Of a DNA stretch of 7,707 nt, positions 6,960 to 7,707 are shown piece after piece. The translations under genes and the position numbers were made by a program. Source of the DNA: an uncultured Granulosicoccaceae bacterium (GTDB lineage: Bacteria > Pseudomonadota > Gammaproteobacteria > Granulosicoccales > Granulosicoccaceae); contig CALFBL010000056.1 of NCBI GenBank assembly GCA_937951695.1, forward strand, positions 1-7,707, given 5' to 3'. The notes below the pieces were generated by a model. It was not told where the DNA came from. It worked only from the letters and a program-made list of their open reading frames with translations, and searched no databases. Position 1 is the stretch's first letter. The number at the start of each line of letters is the position of its first letter.

Positions 6960-7707
6960 GTAATTCACGAATGCGAGCGTGCTCAACTTCGGTGATGGGA
7001 TAACCTCGCATTAACCACAGCGCACCGAGCTTGAATACCAGACACGGAATTCCGTACATGAACGCCAAGGCAAACAGGCTCGATGCCGTATTGTTTCCAT
7101 TCGCATCAAAGCCAAACAGATCGAGCAATGGAAAGCTGCAGCCTATCGCCAAGCCGTATGATAATTTCGAGGCCGTTCCCCACAGCGCGAAAAATAAGCC
7201 AGGCCGTTTGTACCCGGTTTGCAGTGCGTCCCATTCAATGATGTCGCCATTGATCGCTGCCGGCAGCGCCAAATCAGCGCCGGTGGAAAAACCGGTACAG
7301 GCCACGATCACAACAAAAATCCAGACGCTGGACTCAGATAGCCAAGGCGTCCAGAAAAAGAACACGCACGCGACGATAATCGCAATCGACCATGTTTGAT
7401 GTTTGCCAAGAGACTTCGACAACCAGACCCATACCGGCACTGAGACCGCCGCGCAAACAAAATACAAAAACAACAGAGGCCCTACCAGGTTCGGGCTGGA
7501 GAGCACGTGAGTGACATACAACAAAAACAACGTCGCCGGTATTGCGTTGCCTACCGCGTTAAGCAGAAAACTCAGCAACAACTGACGGAACGGGTTCGCG
7601 CTTACCAACAGCTCTTTAACCGACGACAGGGTATTGTCCGGCAGGCTCGTGGTGGCCGTATCCGGCACCTTTAACGCCGCCCAAACCACACAGATGACCA
7701 GCGTGAT
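6943..7707 (-). CDS. GPH-family (MelB-like) MFS transporter, C-terminal part; 5' end outside the window
   Basis: The reading frame is open to the right edge: the codons before the first visible GTG (7687-7689) still encode hydrophobic ITLVIC, the tail of a membrane helix, so that GTG is internal. About 254 residues are visible of a family usually near 450-500. Counting from that GTG as residue 1, six hydrophobic segments lie at roughly 37-60, 69-90, 98-117, 121-140, 165-192 and 203-228, as expected for the second half of a 12-helix permease. Family marks include the basic loop WLSKSLGKHQTW (90-100) and the loop DIIEWDALQTGYKRPG (149-164), which matches the glycoside-pentoside-hexuronide:cation symporter pattern DxxDYDExKTGxRxEG. 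It sits in the inner membrane; the substrate is unknown, since many GPH-like proteins in proteobacteria are not proven sugar carriers. It ends in TGA inside the SNF2 3' end (tail-to-tail overlap). The promoter is not in the window. Confidence 0.87.
   Translation of the reverse strand: MTLVICVVWAALKVPDTATTSLPDNTLSSVKELLVSANPFRQLLLSFLLNAVGNAIPATLFLLYVTHVLSSPNLVGPLLFLYFVCAAVSVPVWVWLSKSLGKHQTWSIAIIVACVFFFWTPWLSESSVWIFVVIVACTGFSTGADLALPAAINGDIIEWDALQTGYKRPGLFFALWGTASKLSYGLAIGCSFPLLDLFGFDANGNNTASSLFALAFMYGIPCLVFKLGALWLMRGYPITEVEHARIRELLKQQT

Noticed and set aside
7031..7399. 122-codon plus-strand frame opposite the transporter
   Set aside because: It is the antisense of clear membrane-helix coding sequence and its product shows no family features.
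7687..7689. GTG 7689 as the transporter start
   Set aside because: The frame continues to the window edge with hydrophobic codons, and the family needs about six more helices before this point.

Overview
This 7.7 kb window looks like ordinary chromosomal DNA from a proteobacterium, probably a gammaproteobacterium. The reasons are moderate GC by eye, dense coding, and a first gene with the complete domain order of E. coli/Salmonella Pat (PatZ/YfiQ). I cannot name the genus. I saw no mobile element, phage gene, RNA gene or CRISPR array.

Layout: (1) Bases 1-2646, plus strand: a protein lysine acetyltransferase of the Pat type, lacking only about 13-15 N-terminal residues at the window edge. (2) Bases 2647-3525, plus strand: an alpha/beta hydrolase whose GTG start directly follows the TAA of pat, in the same frame, so the two almost certainly share a transcript. 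(3) Bases 3526-3671: the only real gap, 146 bases. It holds overlapping palindromes just after the hydrolase stop, an 18-base inverted repeat that could be an operator, a possible -10 box, and a 13-codon mini-ORF whose TGA overlaps the next start. (4) Bases 3672-6959, plus strand: a large SNF2-family DEAD/DEAH-box ATPase with an N-terminal SWIM zinc-binding motif. (5) Bases 6943-7707, minus strand: the C-terminal part of a GPH (MelB-like) major facilitator transporter, convergent with the helicase and overlapping its end by 17 bases; its 5' part lies outside the window.

How the genes relate: Pat uses acetyl-CoA to acetylate lysines, classically shutting off acetyl-CoA synthetase. The hydrolase could act on a small ester or thioester in the same metabolic setting, but its substrate cannot be read from sequence. 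The SNF2 protein appears to have its own expression signals and no visible functional tie to pat. The transporter is an unrelated convergent neighbour.

I found no new multi-gene system. The points most worth checking are the expression signals of the SNF2 gene (no Shine-Dalgarno; either a leaderless transcript or coupling to a mini-ORF, beside a strong inverted repeat), two active-site substitutions in Pat (His to Gln in the synthetase-like part, Glu to Asp at the acetyltransferase catalytic position), the zero-gap same-frame pat-hydrolase junction, and the 17-base convergent overlap with no terminator.
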